Below, piece by piece: positions 8,185-19,200 of a stretch of DNA of 64,000 nucleotides. Under the pieces are notes generated by a model that had not been told where the DNA came from, searched no databases, and saw only the letters and a list, made by a program, of their open reading frames with translations. The position numbers and the translations under genes are program-made. The stretch's first letter is position 1. Each line of letters opens with the position of its first letter. Source of the DNA: G963676095 sp963676095 (GTDB lineage Bacteria > Bacteroidota > Bacteroidia > Bacteroidales > Prolixibacteraceae); assembly GCA_963676095.1 (NCBI GenBank), contig OY781040.1, positions 2,728,001 to 2,792,000 on the forward strand. Reading direction: 5' to 3'.

Positions 8185-10773
8185 TCACTCTTTATTACCG
8201 TATCCTTCATCACCCTTTTCAACCATTTCTTTTATTTTCAACATTGGGTAGCTGCTTAGAATTTTCCGGACATAAGCATAACGCCCTTCGGATAATGCCG
8301 AGTCCATTTCGGAAACAGCTTTTTCAATATTTACAGGTAATTCCTTTCCTGAATTTTTCATGTTGATAATATTCGTTTTTATCGTTTCAGCTTCCTGCAA
8401 TAATGCAGATTTAATCGTTTCCGGTATTACGGTTTCAAATCCGGCTATTTCAGTTTCGGAGTCTCCCAGGAATGACCGTAGTGCATACGGTCCAAGTTCA
8501 ATTTGAAATGATCCGGAAGTGTTGACTTCCTGACCGCTAACCAGATCTGCAAAATGGTTTTTATCCCTTCTGAAATGAAGTGAAACCTTAACCGGATAAT
8601 ATTCCCTGTTGACCAGATAGAAATATTGCCTGCCGTTTAACAAAAGAGACCTGACAGCAACAGGATCGGTTGTTGGACCGACCGTTCCGAATTTTTTAGC
8701 GGGTAAAACCCGGTAGGCTCTGGCAAATTGCTGAATTAATTCTGAGTGTCCGGTATCGGTAAACAGTCCGCCCCGTGTAATGCGGCACGCATCGAGTTCG
8801 GCCAAAGCATGGGCGAAATATTCGAGATAATAAATACCTCCCTGAAAATGAGGAGTAATTCTCGATTGTGAATCCCACCAAAAATTATCCTCAGGGTATC
8901 TGGAAATATCACGGCGGATGCCTTCAGCCGGTTTTCCCCAGATTACCTCCAGGCTTTTCGCCTGCCGGTCATCCGGAGCACAGGGCGCATGCGAATATTT
9001 TCCCCAGGCTTCGACCCAGCAGTCAAAAATAAAGGCACCTGGGTATTCCTGTTTGCCAATTGCATCAAGCGTTTCCTTGTCCAGAAAATCGTGATCACGG
9101 AATGAGCAGGTTTTTTCCAATGGTGTATCTGCACCCGCTGTTCCCCAAGCATCCCGGTCACGCGAAGGCACCATCGAATAGTCAATCTCTATCCCGGGTT
9201 CATCTTTATACAGGTTAACATCAAAACCACCTTCCCTATAAAGTTCGTACAACGGCTTTCTGGCAAAAATTTGTTGCGAAGGTTTATCCGGAGTGCCAAA
9301 CCATCCGGGGATATTCGTTTCGGTCCACATCGTAACGGTTAATTTCAAGTCGGGACGGACAGATGTAATTGTGTCCCTGATCTGACAAAACAAGTCTTTG
9401 ACTTTCAAGCAACGCCAGTTAATCCATTCTTCAGAATGATTTTCATTCAGAAACCGGTACCGCTTCGAAAAACGGTCAGGGTCTTTCCCGTTAACAGGAA
9501 CCCGGATGCCGGTTTCTTTTTCAAAGAGACGGGTGGTGTAATCATCGTATCCCGATTTAAGTGAAAAATACCAAAGAATGGTGGCATGCCACATATTGAC
9601 CGATATTCCCTTAAACGCCGGCGATTTTCCATAGCGGTTCGCGATCTCGCCAAACAGGTCTAAAATGGCCTTTTGTACCGTTGGATGAAGCGGGTTAAAC
9701 ATCGGCCCCTTTCCAAACGGGCCATTATGTTCTCCATACGCCCATTCTTTCGGGGTGCCTTTGGTTTGCGCTTCAAAATTGGCAACATTGTATTCTACTG
9801 TCCAGTCGGCTGTTGATGACTGGACCTGGTCGTTTGCAAGCATGTTGTTGTAAGTTTCTTTTCCGGCTTTTATTGAATCGAGATTTATGTTCATATCTTT
9901 CATCAGGCTGCCCAACCGCAGGAGTGTCAGAGCCCCTTGGAATTCAATACCTTCCTTTTCAAATTTTTTCAGCAGGGTATCAACCCAGTCAGCCGGATGT
10001 GATGTCCACCGCGCATAGATTGTCCGGTCGGGTGCTGCCACGCCTCCGAATAGTCCCGAGGGTTCACATTCCGAAGGGTATAACGGATGATGGTACCATA
10101 CAATAGGATAGGTTAACAAATTCTGCCCGGTATAATGCATGTAACTGATAGTACGGTCGAGCCATTCCTGTTCGGTATATGCCCCCATGCTGAAAGCAGT
10201 CCCGCACGGATCTTCAAATTGCAGCCCCAGCTCCCGGGCCGGAATATTTTCGCCGCTTTTATTGATATTCAAAGCCGGAAGATCGTCCATCTCGTAAATC
10301 TGAATGTCGGCGACAGCTGCAGGTTCGCCGTTTCCCCAGGTCATAAATACAATACTGCAATCGTTCCAGCGGGGCCAGAAAATTTTCCTTATTTCCTGCA
10401 TTTTATTGGTAAGTGGTTGCTTTACTCCCGTGAAAGTACCGATGGTAAGGTCATAACTTGTCCCGTCCATCATACACATAAACCGGCGTTTATCGTCGGG
10501 ATACCTGACAACTGCCAGGTAAGGCCTGCCGGTATGTTTTACTTTGAACCGGTACCCAAACCGTGACAACGGTTTCGCCTCAGCCTCCCTGTATTTCCCT
10601 GCCTCAGAAGAAGTAACCTTTACATCACCATACGAAAAATAGGTGTCAGCAGGATAGTTTTGAGTGCAGTCAATACGCTCAATTAATTTCAGGTGAGGTC
10701 CTTGCTGATGATCAGTTCTGCAACCAGACAATAGAAGCCCGCATAATAATATTGCAATGAAATAATTTCTCAT
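8185..10773 (-). CDS. Putative TIM-barrel glycoside hydrolase, lipoprotein, family unassigned
   Basis: Protein of 862 residues with a lipoprotein signal (LLCGLLLSGC), so probably surface- or periplasm-anchored. The N-terminal 160 residues form a beta-rich domain. After about 190 comes a barrel-like region with TYPIVWYHHPLYPSE, KGISVNMWHATILWYF, DLKLTVTMWTETNIPGWFG and AFIFDCWVEAWGKY, the last typical of a carboxylate-bearing barrel strand. The tail (about 790-862) is helical. I do not recognise the family. It overlaps none of its neighbours and sits 12 bp from the GH106 gene, in the same leftward operon. Glycan cleavage is inferred from fold-like motifs and context, not from a confirmed active site. 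Confidence 0.5.
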   Translation of the reverse strand: MRNYFIAILLCGLLLSGCRTDHQQGPHLKLIERIDCTQNYPADTYFSYGDVKVTSSEAGKYREAEAKPLSRFGYRFKVKHTGRPYLAVVRYPDDKRRFMCMMDGTSYDLTIGTFTGVKQPLTNKMQEIRKIFWPRWNDCSIVFMTWGNGEPAAVADIQIYEMDDLPALNINKSGENIPARELGLQFEDPCGTAFSMGAYTEQEWLDRTISYMHYTGQNLLTYPIVWYHHPLYPSECEPSGLFGGVAAPDRTIYARWTSHPADWVDTLLKKFEKEGIEFQGALTLLRLGSLMKDMNINLDSIKAGKETYNNMLANDQVQSSTADWTVEYNVANFEAQTKGTPKEWAYGEHNGPFGKGPMFNPLHPTVQKAILDLFGEIANRYGKSPAFKGISVNMWHATILWYFSLKSGYDDYTTRLFEKETGIRVPVNGKDPDRFSKRYRFLNENHSEEWINWRCLKVKDLFCQIRDTITSVRPDLKLTVTMWTETNIPGWFGTPDKPSQQIFARKPLYELYREGGFDVNLYKDEPGIEIDYSMVPSRDRDAWGTAGADTPLEKTCSFRDHDFLDKETLDAIGKQEYPGAFIFDCWVEAWGKYSHAPCAPDDRQAKSLEVIWGKPAEGIRRDISRYPEDNFWWDSQSRITPHFQGGIYYLEYFAHALAELDACRITRGGLFTDTGHSELIQQFARAYRVLPAKKFGTVGPTTDPVAVRSLLLNGRQYFYLVNREYYPVKVSLHFRRDKNHFADLVSGQEVNTSGSFQIELGPYALRSFLGDSETEIAGFETVIPETIKSALLQEAETIKTNIINMKNSGKELPVNIEKAVSEMDSALSEGRYAYVRKILSSYPMLKIKEMVEKGDEGYGNKE

Positions 10774-10785
10774 AATACTGTATTT

Positions 10786-13700
10786 TTATCTGATGCCTGT
10801 CAGTTTTACCGGCCCTAACAAGCCGGAAGGGAGTAATGGTGAGTGAATATTATAAAAAGGAGTAGTCGTAAAAGAAACCTTTTCCTTGGTCTCCGGCTGA
10901 TAATCGCCGATAATCCGGTTCACCCACAGATTTGTCACCTTAATTCTCAGTTCATTCTCTCCTGGCTGCACGGCCTTTGTGATATCGATCCGGAATGGAG
11001 ATTTCCAAAGGATACCCAATGAATTACCGTTGATGGTAATTTCCGCCAGATTTTTGACCTCTCCCAAATCAAGCCACAATTGTGTATTTTGCTTTATTTT
11101 ATCTTCCGGAATCTGAATTTTTTTGAGATATTCCGCCGTTCCTGAGAAATATTTTATTCCCGGATTTTCATTCTTATTCCATGGACTTAGTTCCTCAAAG
11201 ACAACTTGTCCTTCCGGGGCACCTCTCTGTGTTTGAAAACGCACTTTCCAGGAGCCCTTTATTTCAGCAATCTGTTTTTCTTCAGGAGGAATCACCGTCA
11301 CTGATTTTTTACAGGTTTTCTTCCGGAATACCACAAATACCGCATCGTCAGATTCCAGGTCCAAAGAGACTTCAGTAAAAATGCCCTGCACTTCGTATGA
11401 GGGAAACTCCAGTTTACCGTTTTCAGGATGCCATATTTCAGGTATCCTGCCTGTTGTCCGGAAAGCCACATCGATATTCTCCTTATGAAAATTCCGGTTG
11501 TTTACCCAATAAATATCCACATTATTCATCTTTCGGTGGACAAAAAGCAGTTTTTTATCTCCGGTCGGGGAAATACATTTAAAATCAGGCTGAACCTTTA
11601 ATTCGGTCATGACTTCTTCAATGGTCATTCCTGAAAATACTTTCCCCTTTCCTATGAAATTTTCTCCGTGTCCATTCTTCCAGAGATGATTCACGATTGT
11701 ACTGTATTCCAGCGTATCATCGCTTAAACTTGGCGTACCAACCGGCTTTTTCCCGACAATAACGGCTCCGTCATTTACCAGTTCATTAATTTTTCGCAAA
11801 ACCGGAAGTGACATATATGCTGCATTATCGTCCAATATCAGCATTTTATAATTCATACCGCTTGCCGTAACGATTTCTCCATGACGATTGGTTGAAAGGA
11901 GATGAATTAATGCATCGGAATTGATGAAATCGTAATTATACCCCAAAGGAATATCCGGTAACTTCTGTTTGTATAAGGAGGTAAGGTTATTATCCTCGCC
12001 ATAATAATAAAGAATATCAGCGACAAATTTCCCCTGCTGCAACATGTAAGAACTGCGCGTAAGGTACATAATCCAGGGACCGGCTTCCTCCGCCCATGTT
12101 TCGTTCCTCGTAAACCACTGACCAAAAGGATCAAGACAGACACCCGGCACTTTATCAAATACAGGTTGGTGTACGGAACAGTGAATGATAAAGCGATTAA
12201 GTCCGCAGGAGAGTTCCATATCCGCTGTATGTTTTAATGTTTCCGGACACCAGCCGTAAGGAGGGTTCATTGTTGAAAATGATTCTGCAGCCACCAAATT
12301 TTGCCCATACAAATGGGCGACAGAAGCGGATTCGCGTACATCTGCAAGGTGATTGTTTTCAAAAGCATCACTTCCGGTCTCATCCGGGGTCCAGGTGGCT
12401 CCCATAGGAACATCGGCCGTTCGTTTAACCGCCATACCATCAGCAATAAAATGACGTCCGTTTTCATGCGATTCGGAATAACGTTTCATTCCCCTTTCAT
12501 GTAACATTTCTGTAAGCTGGTCATAGTAATTTCCCACGGTCAATTCGTCTATCGTTTTTCGGAAATCCCATAGAAAGCGGTCGCTCGACCTGCTGTTTTC
12601 AACAATATGCCCGGCCAATACCGGCAGCCATGGCGTTATATCATATCCGCAATGCATTCTGAATTCCTCTGTCATATTATCTGTCCAGTTTAAGGTACCA
12701 GCCTCCCAACTGTCAGTCACCATACTTTTTATGCCTTTTCCCGTTAACCCGGCAGTAATATCCTGGTATATATCCAAATAATGCGTAAAATATTCCTGTA
12801 CATATTTTTTGCTGAGTTTGTCCACTTCCAGGCCTGTTGCTTCCAGGGGGGCAGGATGATTTGTCTTACCGGTTAATGAGTATCCGATCCGTAAAATACA
12901 CCAGTTTCCTTCCGGCGGGGTCCAGTCGAGTGTTCCATCCGGTTCCATTTTTGAGGTAAGATCTACCACATCCTTTTTCTGAATAACATTGTCTCTGACC
13001 GAAACGTAAGGTGTTTCAAATGTATATAATCCGTTTTTGTAACCATTAAGCGCAACAAACCCGGCTTTGTCCTCGAACCGGTTAACGCGGGGGGCAGCAT
13101 ATAAGCGAATCTCTCCTACCTGTATGCCCGCATCTCCGGCGTCATTGTTCGCGTTGCCCTTATTGTCTGACAGATGAAAAACAATTCTGTAGAAGCGCCC
13201 GGTTACAGGAGAAAAGGTAATTGTTGTCTGGGGAGAATCATCCGGCAAAAAATCACCGATCTTTTGGAAAACATGGCCATCCTGGCTTACTTCGATCGTC
13301 CGGGAACTTTTAACAGAATGATCCCGGGCAGCCAACGAAACCGACTGAATCAATGTTGGTGTACTGAATTCAAATAAGATCCAGGAATCCTCTCCATTTC
13401 CTTTTGCCGGCAACAGTACCGTTTCTGCCAAATTGTTATCTGTCAACTGACGGATATTGAATTTTCCTCCGCTTGAAGTAACCTTCGGATGAGAATCGTC
13501 AACCAGAAATTCATTTTGCGGGATACGATACGCAACAATAACTGCATCTTTATAATACTTGTCTTTATAAGAAAACCAATAAGGAATAGTCCCGAATCTC
13601 GACGGTCCGTTAGGGACATCCTGAAAAATTCCTGTCGTCCCGGGTGGCTGGGGAAGTTTTCCGCGAAATGGACTGCCTCCTTCAATATTTACTTCACTCC

Positions 13701-14139
13701 ATACATATTTTTTCATAGCAGCTTCGGGCTTCACCCATGGCCCTCCACTTTCGCTCCAGCCGCACGAAGAAGCAATTCCTGCTTCCAAATTTAGAGAATC
13801 CGCTAATTTTACGGCATAGCGGGATGCTTCTTTCCATTCCTCACTCATATATTTCAGCGGCACTTTTACTACGTTCGGCGTTTTCAATGAAACCTCAAAT
13901 TGCTGAAAACCACCTATTCCTATCCTTTTCATCCATTCCAGATCAGCCTTTATTCCTTCTTTTGTAATATTATCATCCACCCAATGCCACCATACCATAG
14001 GCTTTGCTTCCTGTGGAGGAGAAAGGAATTCCGCTTCCAGTTTTTCAGATATTCCATTGGAAGAACGGGAACAACGAATAAACAAAATACCACCTGTAGT
14101 AATCAGGACAATGAGGATAATAACAAAAGATGTTTTCAT
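10786..14139 (-). CDS. GH106 alpha-L-rhamnosidase
   Basis: Secreted enzyme of 1117 residues (N-terminal hydrophobic segment, possible lipobox around FIRC). The start of the mature protein carries the GH106 pattern PMVWWHWVDDNITKEGIKAD followed by MKRIGIGGFQQFEV and GIASSCGWSESGGPWV. The central region has SMVTDSWEAGTLNW, SESHENGRH and AAESFSTMNPPYGWCPE. The C-terminal 120 residues form a GH2-type sugar-binding jelly roll (LWLDLGEVKNLAEITINGN, PGENELRIKVTNLWVNR). The overall length matches the family (about 1000-1150). GH106 enzymes cut alpha-L-rhamnose from rhamnogalacturonan and related glycans. Its ATG follows directly on the stop codon of a GH51 remnant (TAA then ATG). Confidence 0.9.
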   Translation of the reverse strand: MKTSFVIILIVLITTGGILFIRCSRSSNGISEKLEAEFLSPPQEAKPMVWWHWVDDNITKEGIKADLEWMKRIGIGGFQQFEVSLKTPNVVKVPLKYMSEEWKEASRYAVKLADSLNLEAGIASSCGWSESGGPWVKPEAAMKKYVWSEVNIEGGSPFRGKLPQPPGTTGIFQDVPNGPSRFGTIPYWFSYKDKYYKDAVIVAYRIPQNEFLVDDSHPKVTSSGGKFNIRQLTDNNLAETVLLPAKGNGEDSWILFEFSTPTLIQSVSLAARDHSVKSSRTIEVSQDGHVFQKIGDFLPDDSPQTTITFSPVTGRFYRIVFHLSDNKGNANNDAGDAGIQVGEIRLYAAPRVNRFEDKAGFVALNGYKNGLYTFETPYVSVRDNVIQKKDVVDLTSKMEPDGTLDWTPPEGNWCILRIGYSLTGKTNHPAPLEATGLEVDKLSKKYVQEYFTHYLDIYQDITAGLTGKGIKSMVTDSWEAGTLNWTDNMTEEFRMHCGYDITPWLPVLAGHIVENSRSSDRFLWDFRKTIDELTVGNYYDQLTEMLHERGMKRYSESHENGRHFIADGMAVKRTADVPMGATWTPDETGSDAFENNHLADVRESASVAHLYGQNLVAAESFSTMNPPYGWCPETLKHTADMELSCGLNRFIIHCSVHQPVFDKVPGVCLDPFGQWFTRNETWAEEAGPWIMYLTRSSYMLQQGKFVADILYYYGEDNNLTSLYKQKLPDIPLGYNYDFINSDALIHLLSTNRHGEIVTASGMNYKMLILDDNAAYMSLPVLRKINELVNDGAVIVGKKPVGTPSLSDDTLEYSTIVNHLWKNGHGENFIGKGKVFSGMTIEEVMTELKVQPDFKCISPTGDKKLLFVHRKMNNVDIYWVNNRNFHKENIDVAFRTTGRIPEIWHPENGKLEFPSYEVQGIFTEVSLDLESDDAVFVVFRKKTCKKSVTVIPPEEKQIAEIKGSWKVRFQTQRGAPEGQVVFEELSPWNKNENPGIKYFSGTAEYLKKIQIPEDKIKQNTQLWLDLGEVKNLAEITINGNSLGILWKSPFRIDITKAVQPGENELRIKVTNLWVNRIIGDYQPETKEKVSFTTTPFYNIHSPLLPSGLLGPVKLTGIR

Positions 14140-14328
14140 TTATTTTCTTATTTCGATTTCTTCAAAAAATATTCCGAGGTAAAGGGCAGGACTTTTGGCA
14201 CGTCCCGGAGAAGAAACATCAATCGTCGACAACCGGGAGTTACCGGTTAAATCTCCTGATTTACAAAACATAAGGATGAACAATACAGAAATACAATGCC
14301 GGATTATGTTGTTTTTTCCTTCATTCAT
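14140..14328 (-). pseudogene. N-terminal remnant of a GH51 arabinofuranosidase
   Basis: Leftward reading frame of 62 codons that ends at a TAA touching the start codon of the GH106 gene. After a signal-like segment it reads STIDVSSPGRAKSPALYLGI then FFEEIEIRK. This parallels the intact GH51 protein at 1273-3264 (TIDVSRPGHAISPILYNGML then FFEEI-type residues) and then breaks off where the catalytic domain should begin. The remaining 600 residues are missing. The best reading is a relic of a second GH51 gene lost by deletion, with the surviving 5' end now acting as a translated leader for the GH106 gene. A functional short peptide is possible but unsupported. Confidence 0.75.
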
Positions 14329-14418
14329 AGCTTTAATAGGTTTTTTTAGTTCTGTTAGTTTCCTTCAAAATTAATGAAAATAACAGGGAAAAATGTCAAT
14401 CAGAAACCGAAACAAACG

Positions 14419-14457
14419 AATGAATATTGCACCTTACTAAAAGGTACAATATTCATT
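14419..14457 (-). terminator. Hairpin after susD
   Basis: A 17-bp stem with one mismatch (arms 14419-14435 and 14441-14457, loop ACTAA) lies 10 bp beyond the stop codon of the leftward susD gene. It has no strong U-tract in the leftward direction. It may therefore attenuate or process the mRNA between susD and the downstream hydrolase genes rather than end transcription fully. Confidence 0.5.
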
Positions 14458-14466
14458 ACAAACATT

Positions 14467-16272
14467 TTAATACCCGTAATTCTGTATTAGCTTTTCATTA
14501 CGGTCAATGGCAGACTGAGGAATCGGGTTAAAGTACATCTTTTGATAAAAGACATGGTTCATATTTGCTATTTCAGGCCTCGTTATTACCCAATCGCCAC
14601 GATTGTCATCAGGGGAAGTATTCGTAATTTTACAGGCATGAAGAGGTTTGTTCAGGACGTCTTCCGCAATCTTCCATCGCAATAAATCCCAGATCCGCTT
14701 ATCCTCAAACATCAATTCAATTCTTCTTTCATGACGTATTGCCGTACGCATTTCATCCTGACTTAAACCTGTTGGCAATTCCGGAAGATTGGTACCCGTC
14801 CTGGTTCTGATGGCATTGACAGCTTCATAAACGGAAGCATCGGGCCCAACCGCTTCATTCTGCGCTTCAGCATAATTTAATAATACTTCGGCATACCGGT
14901 AATAGACATGGTTCATTCCACAATTATTGTAATTGGAAGGAGAATTATAATGATCGATCCTTTTTAAAACGTCATACCCTGTTTTGGTCCCGTCTTTGTT
15001 CGTTCCTTTATAATCTATTTCATTCTTTGATGGGTTCACCTTATCAATATGGTAATAGATGGTATCCTTTTCTGACATCCAGTCTTGTTTATATGATGCC
15101 CCGTCATAACAAACAAACTGGTAAAACCTGTTTTCACGTCCGGCAAATGGTTTTTGATCATCATATCCGGACCCTGCATCAGTAATGTTTTTCCCGTCAG
15201 CCATCTGGTATTCCTGTACTAATTCTTCTGTCGGGTTATAATCGCCCCAGTTATAATATACGCTATGAATCCAGGTAGGACCTACCCCGTAATGATTAAG
15301 GGAATTAGGAAGAGTTGTCCCCACGCAGTTCTTATCCCAAATAACTTCCTCGTTATACTCCTGGTCTTCATCCCAAAATTTCGTCATATCGGAAAATAAT
15401 CCATAATCGCCGGTACCGTTCGGTCCATAGGTGTCAATAAATTTTTTATTCGTTTCTGCAGCGACTTTCCATCTGTTTATATCGTAAGAGGTAAAATGCT
15501 GCAAGTTATTTGCATCCGGACAAGCCGGCTCGTCAGAATTATAGGCAGGACTTGCTGCGAAAAGCTGGATCCATCCTTTTAAACACAATGCGGCACCAAT
15601 AGTTGGCCTGCCTCCGTCGGAATCTCCATGGTCATATTTAACTGCCAGATTTCCATCGTTAATAACAGTATCCAGGTCGGCAATAATGAAATTTAACGTT
15701 TCTGCGAATGTACTTCTTGGGGAATAAAGGTTATCATCGTCTGAACGGTTCTGCGGAACTGTTGAAAGTACCAGCCCGCCGGTACGTACAAAAAGTTCGC
15801 TGTAAAAATAGGCCCGTAAAAATCTTGCCTCATCAAGACGTTTGGCCATCCATCCTTCAGAAAAATTTGACGAATTTTCCTTTACCTTCTGAATGAATGT
15901 ATTGATTTTTCTTATTTTAGCATAAGTCGTCGGCCAGTTCGCATAACAGGAAGCGATACCGGTCTTTCCTTGTCGGGAAAAATCATCAGAGGAAGGATCT
16001 ACAACGCCTGATTTCCAGAAATAAGAGGAGAAACAATTTCCTGAAGCAGTATCAAAATCATCGGAAAAATTATCATCCTGATCCTTCATCCATTTTGGTT
16101 CAAGCAACGCGATACACTCATTAAAATAAATATCAGCATTGGTCTCGTTAGCCCACATCGTATCATCAGTAATGTTTGTCTTGCTTTCCGTATCAAGATA
16201 ATCTTTACAGGACGAACTTACGATAAGGAATAATCCTGTCAGCAATATGTTTAGTAACTTTATCTTTTCCAT
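14467..16272 (-). CDS. SusD/RagB-type outer-membrane glycan-binding lipoprotein
   Basis: Protein of 601 residues with a lipoprotein signal (LFLIVSSSC). The typical SusD start DYLDTESKTNITDDTMWANE is followed by helical repeats. The conserved C-terminal region includes YRYAEVLLNYAEAQNE, VYEAVNAIRTRTG, AIRHERRIELMFEDKRIWDL and the ending NPIPQSAIDRNEKLIQNYGY. SusD proteins sit as a lid on their SusC partner at the cell surface and capture oligosaccharides. The gene starts 10 bp after the susC stop in the same leftward operon, so the two form a pair. The ligand is probably the rhamnose/arabinose-containing glycan handled by the downstream hydrolases. Confidence 0.96.
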   Translation of the reverse strand: MEKIKLLNILLTGLFLIVSSSCKDYLDTESKTNITDDTMWANETNADIYFNECIALLEPKWMKDQDDNFSDDFDTASGNCFSSYFWKSGVVDPSSDDFSRQGKTGIASCYANWPTTYAKIRKINTFIQKVKENSSNFSEGWMAKRLDEARFLRAYFYSELFVRTGGLVLSTVPQNRSDDDNLYSPRSTFAETLNFIIADLDTVINDGNLAVKYDHGDSDGGRPTIGAALCLKGWIQLFAASPAYNSDEPACPDANNLQHFTSYDINRWKVAAETNKKFIDTYGPNGTGDYGLFSDMTKFWDEDQEYNEEVIWDKNCVGTTLPNSLNHYGVGPTWIHSVYYNWGDYNPTEELVQEYQMADGKNITDAGSGYDDQKPFAGRENRFYQFVCYDGASYKQDWMSEKDTIYYHIDKVNPSKNEIDYKGTNKDGTKTGYDVLKRIDHYNSPSNYNNCGMNHVYYRYAEVLLNYAEAQNEAVGPDASVYEAVNAIRTRTGTNLPELPTGLSQDEMRTAIRHERRIELMFEDKRIWDLLRWKIAEDVLNKPLHACKITNTSPDDNRGDWVITRPEIANMNHVFYQKMYFNPIPQSAIDRNEKLIQNYGY

Positions 16273-16282
16273 TTCTCAATTG

Positions 16283-19200
16283 TTAAAATGTTATATTAAA
16301 TCCTAAAGAGTATGTTTTCATGAGCGGGTACCTGCTATGATTTTCATCATCGTCAGTAGAAGAATCATCATACTGTTCAGGATCCTCGGATTTAAACATT
16401 TTGGTAAAAGTGATTAAATTCTCCCCCACGAAATAAATTCGTATTTGCATATTTTTTAACGGATTTATCCTGTTTGAAGGGAGAGTATATCCGAAATTAA
16501 GGGATTTTAGCCGCAGATAAGCTCCGGAGACATTATAAAAATCACTTGACGCTGAATTGTTTGCAGTAGGAGCGGTTGTAGCCCTCGGGTATTTTGCATT
16601 CTGGTTATCAGTTGCCCAATGGTGATGATAATAATAATAATCACCATTACTCTTATTATTTAAAAAAGGTACTGTTGCATAATCGTATGTATTACGCATG
16701 CATTTTCCCGTTCCCTGGAAAAACAGGCTTAGGTCAAATCCTTTCCATTCGGCACTTGGGTTAAAGCTGTAAACGATCTCAGGGAAACTATTCCCGAGAG
16801 CGGTTAAATCATCACTCTCAATCTCCTTATCACCATCTTTATCTTCGTATTTAATGTCTCCGGGATGCAGAGTCCCGAATTGGATGATATCATATCCATC
16901 GTCACCATTAATTATCCCATCGCCATTTATATCATCCGAGGTTTTAAACAGCCCCAGTGAATGATATCCGAACATTGTATTCAACGGACGACCGGTTTTC
17001 CTCCTGTTTGGATTATTATAGGTTGCATCAGTTTCAAAAACCTCTACCAGTTTATTTCTTGCGTAACTAAAATTACCATTCAACCCTACTTTTAGCCCGT
17101 TGGCAAATCTATAATTCAATCCAATGCTCATTTCAAGACCATTGTTTTTCATCTTCCCTGCATTTTCCTCTGCAAGGTCCAAACCATATTCGTAAGGAAC
17201 CGTAACCTCCGGCGACAATAGCATATTGCTTCTCATTTCATGAAAGTAATCGACTTCCATGGTTACCAAACTATTCCACAAAGAAGCTTCAAGCCCAATA
17301 TCTGTTTTTTTAGCAACTTCCCATGTGATATTCGGATTTGCTTCGGTATCGACGTAAGCCCCGGAAACGACATTCCCGGTCCCAAAACTTGCAACGTTTG
17401 AGGATAACGTATATCCACTCAAATACTGATAGGCAGAACCGGCAAGGTTCCCGGATTTTCCCCAGGATGCCCTGATTTTTAAATTATTAATGAAGGAATA
17501 TTTTTTCATAAAATCTTCTTCCGACAAACGCCATCCCAGGGAGAAGGCCGGAAAATATCCCCACCTCTTACCCGGAGCAAAATAGTAATGTCCGTCATAA
17601 CGGCCTGAAGCCTCAAACATATACTTGCTGTTATAGGCATAGCCCAAACGATAAACATACCCGATCTGGGCCCCTTCAGATGAAGACCCACTGTTTTTTG
17701 AATCATCGGTACTGGAACTACCTAAGTCCAATTCATCGATCAGAACAGAATAATTATTGCGTTGGGCTGAAAAAGTGTAATATTTACTGTTTTTTGCTTC
17801 TGCAACCAATAAGCCGGTAACTTCATGCAGATTGTTAAAAGTCCGCTTGTAATTAATCATTCCCTGGTAGGTATAATACTTATAATCAGATTGTGTTTCC
17901 GTTAAGTAAGTATACGCGGTTTGTCCCAGACCGTCAGTAGATTTTGTATAAGTATACGGAGAGGTGCTTGTATCCTGTATATAGTAATACCATGGAACAT
18001 GCCATCCTTTTTTGAAAGAAGAGTTGGTATCATAACTAAAAGATCCCTTCAGGCTTAATCCTTTAATAAAGGGTAATTGCTGTTCTAGGGTAAAAGTAGT
18101 AAAATGGATATTACCCGTGTTCCGCAGATAACTTTCTGAATTGAAAATTGCCGGGAGAGAGAAACTTCCGGAAGCCCCCCACAATCCGTTCGAATAATGT
18201 AATGCTTCGTTAGGAAAAAGTTTATAATATCCGTTATATATTCGCTTTGACGATTCCTCAGGATCCAGGTCATTCATTTTACTTACTGAGTTATTCATAA
18301 GTAGAGAAAACTCAGTCGTTTTAGTAACTTTCGTTTGTAAATTAATATCATAATTATAACGGCCGTAATTCCATTTAGGGACCAAGCCGTTTTGCTTAAA
18401 ATAACCTAAGCTACAAAAGTACTTTACATTATCGGTTCCTCCACTGACCTGTATATTATACTTTTGAACAGGAGCGGATAAATCATAGAGATCTTTCGCC
18501 CTGCTGTCAGGATAAAGGTCTGGATTCTGTTTATGCAACTCGTTGTAATTTTCTATTAAAGTCAAATCGTAAGGATAGTCTGTGCCACCCGGAGTTTCAT
18601 CCAAATAGGCTTCGTTCATCAATTTCATGTAGTCCACTGCATTGAGCGGGTCTCCTATTGCTGTAGGGGTCTGGAATCCATAACGTGAATCGAAGGTAAT
18701 GGTTGTCTTCCCTTCTTTTCCTTTTTTGGTATTTATCAGGATCACGCCATTTGCTCCTGCCAATCCGTATGGGGCAACAGCTGAAGCATCTTTCAGGATA
18801 GAAATAGATTCAATCGTGTTTGGATCGATCTGAGACATATCGTCACGGATTACGCCATCAATAACGATTAAGGGGGAGGTACTACCGGTTGTCCCTATTC
18901 CCCGGATGTAAATGGTTGAATTATCAGCTCCAGGCTGTCCCGATGTGACCATCGAACTTATCCCGGCAGCCTCCCCTATTAAGGCATTGGTAATATTAGA
19001 AACAGGTCTCCTTGCCAGTTCATCTCCATTTACGGTACTGACTGATCCCGTCATAGCTACCTTCTTTTGTGTTCCGTAGCCAATGGCCACAACTTCATCC
19101 AACCCGACTGTTTCTTCCAGCATGGTGACATTAATGCTACTCTTTCCCTCGACTCCTACCTCTTGTGCTCTCATACCAACAAAAGAAAAGACTAAAGTGG

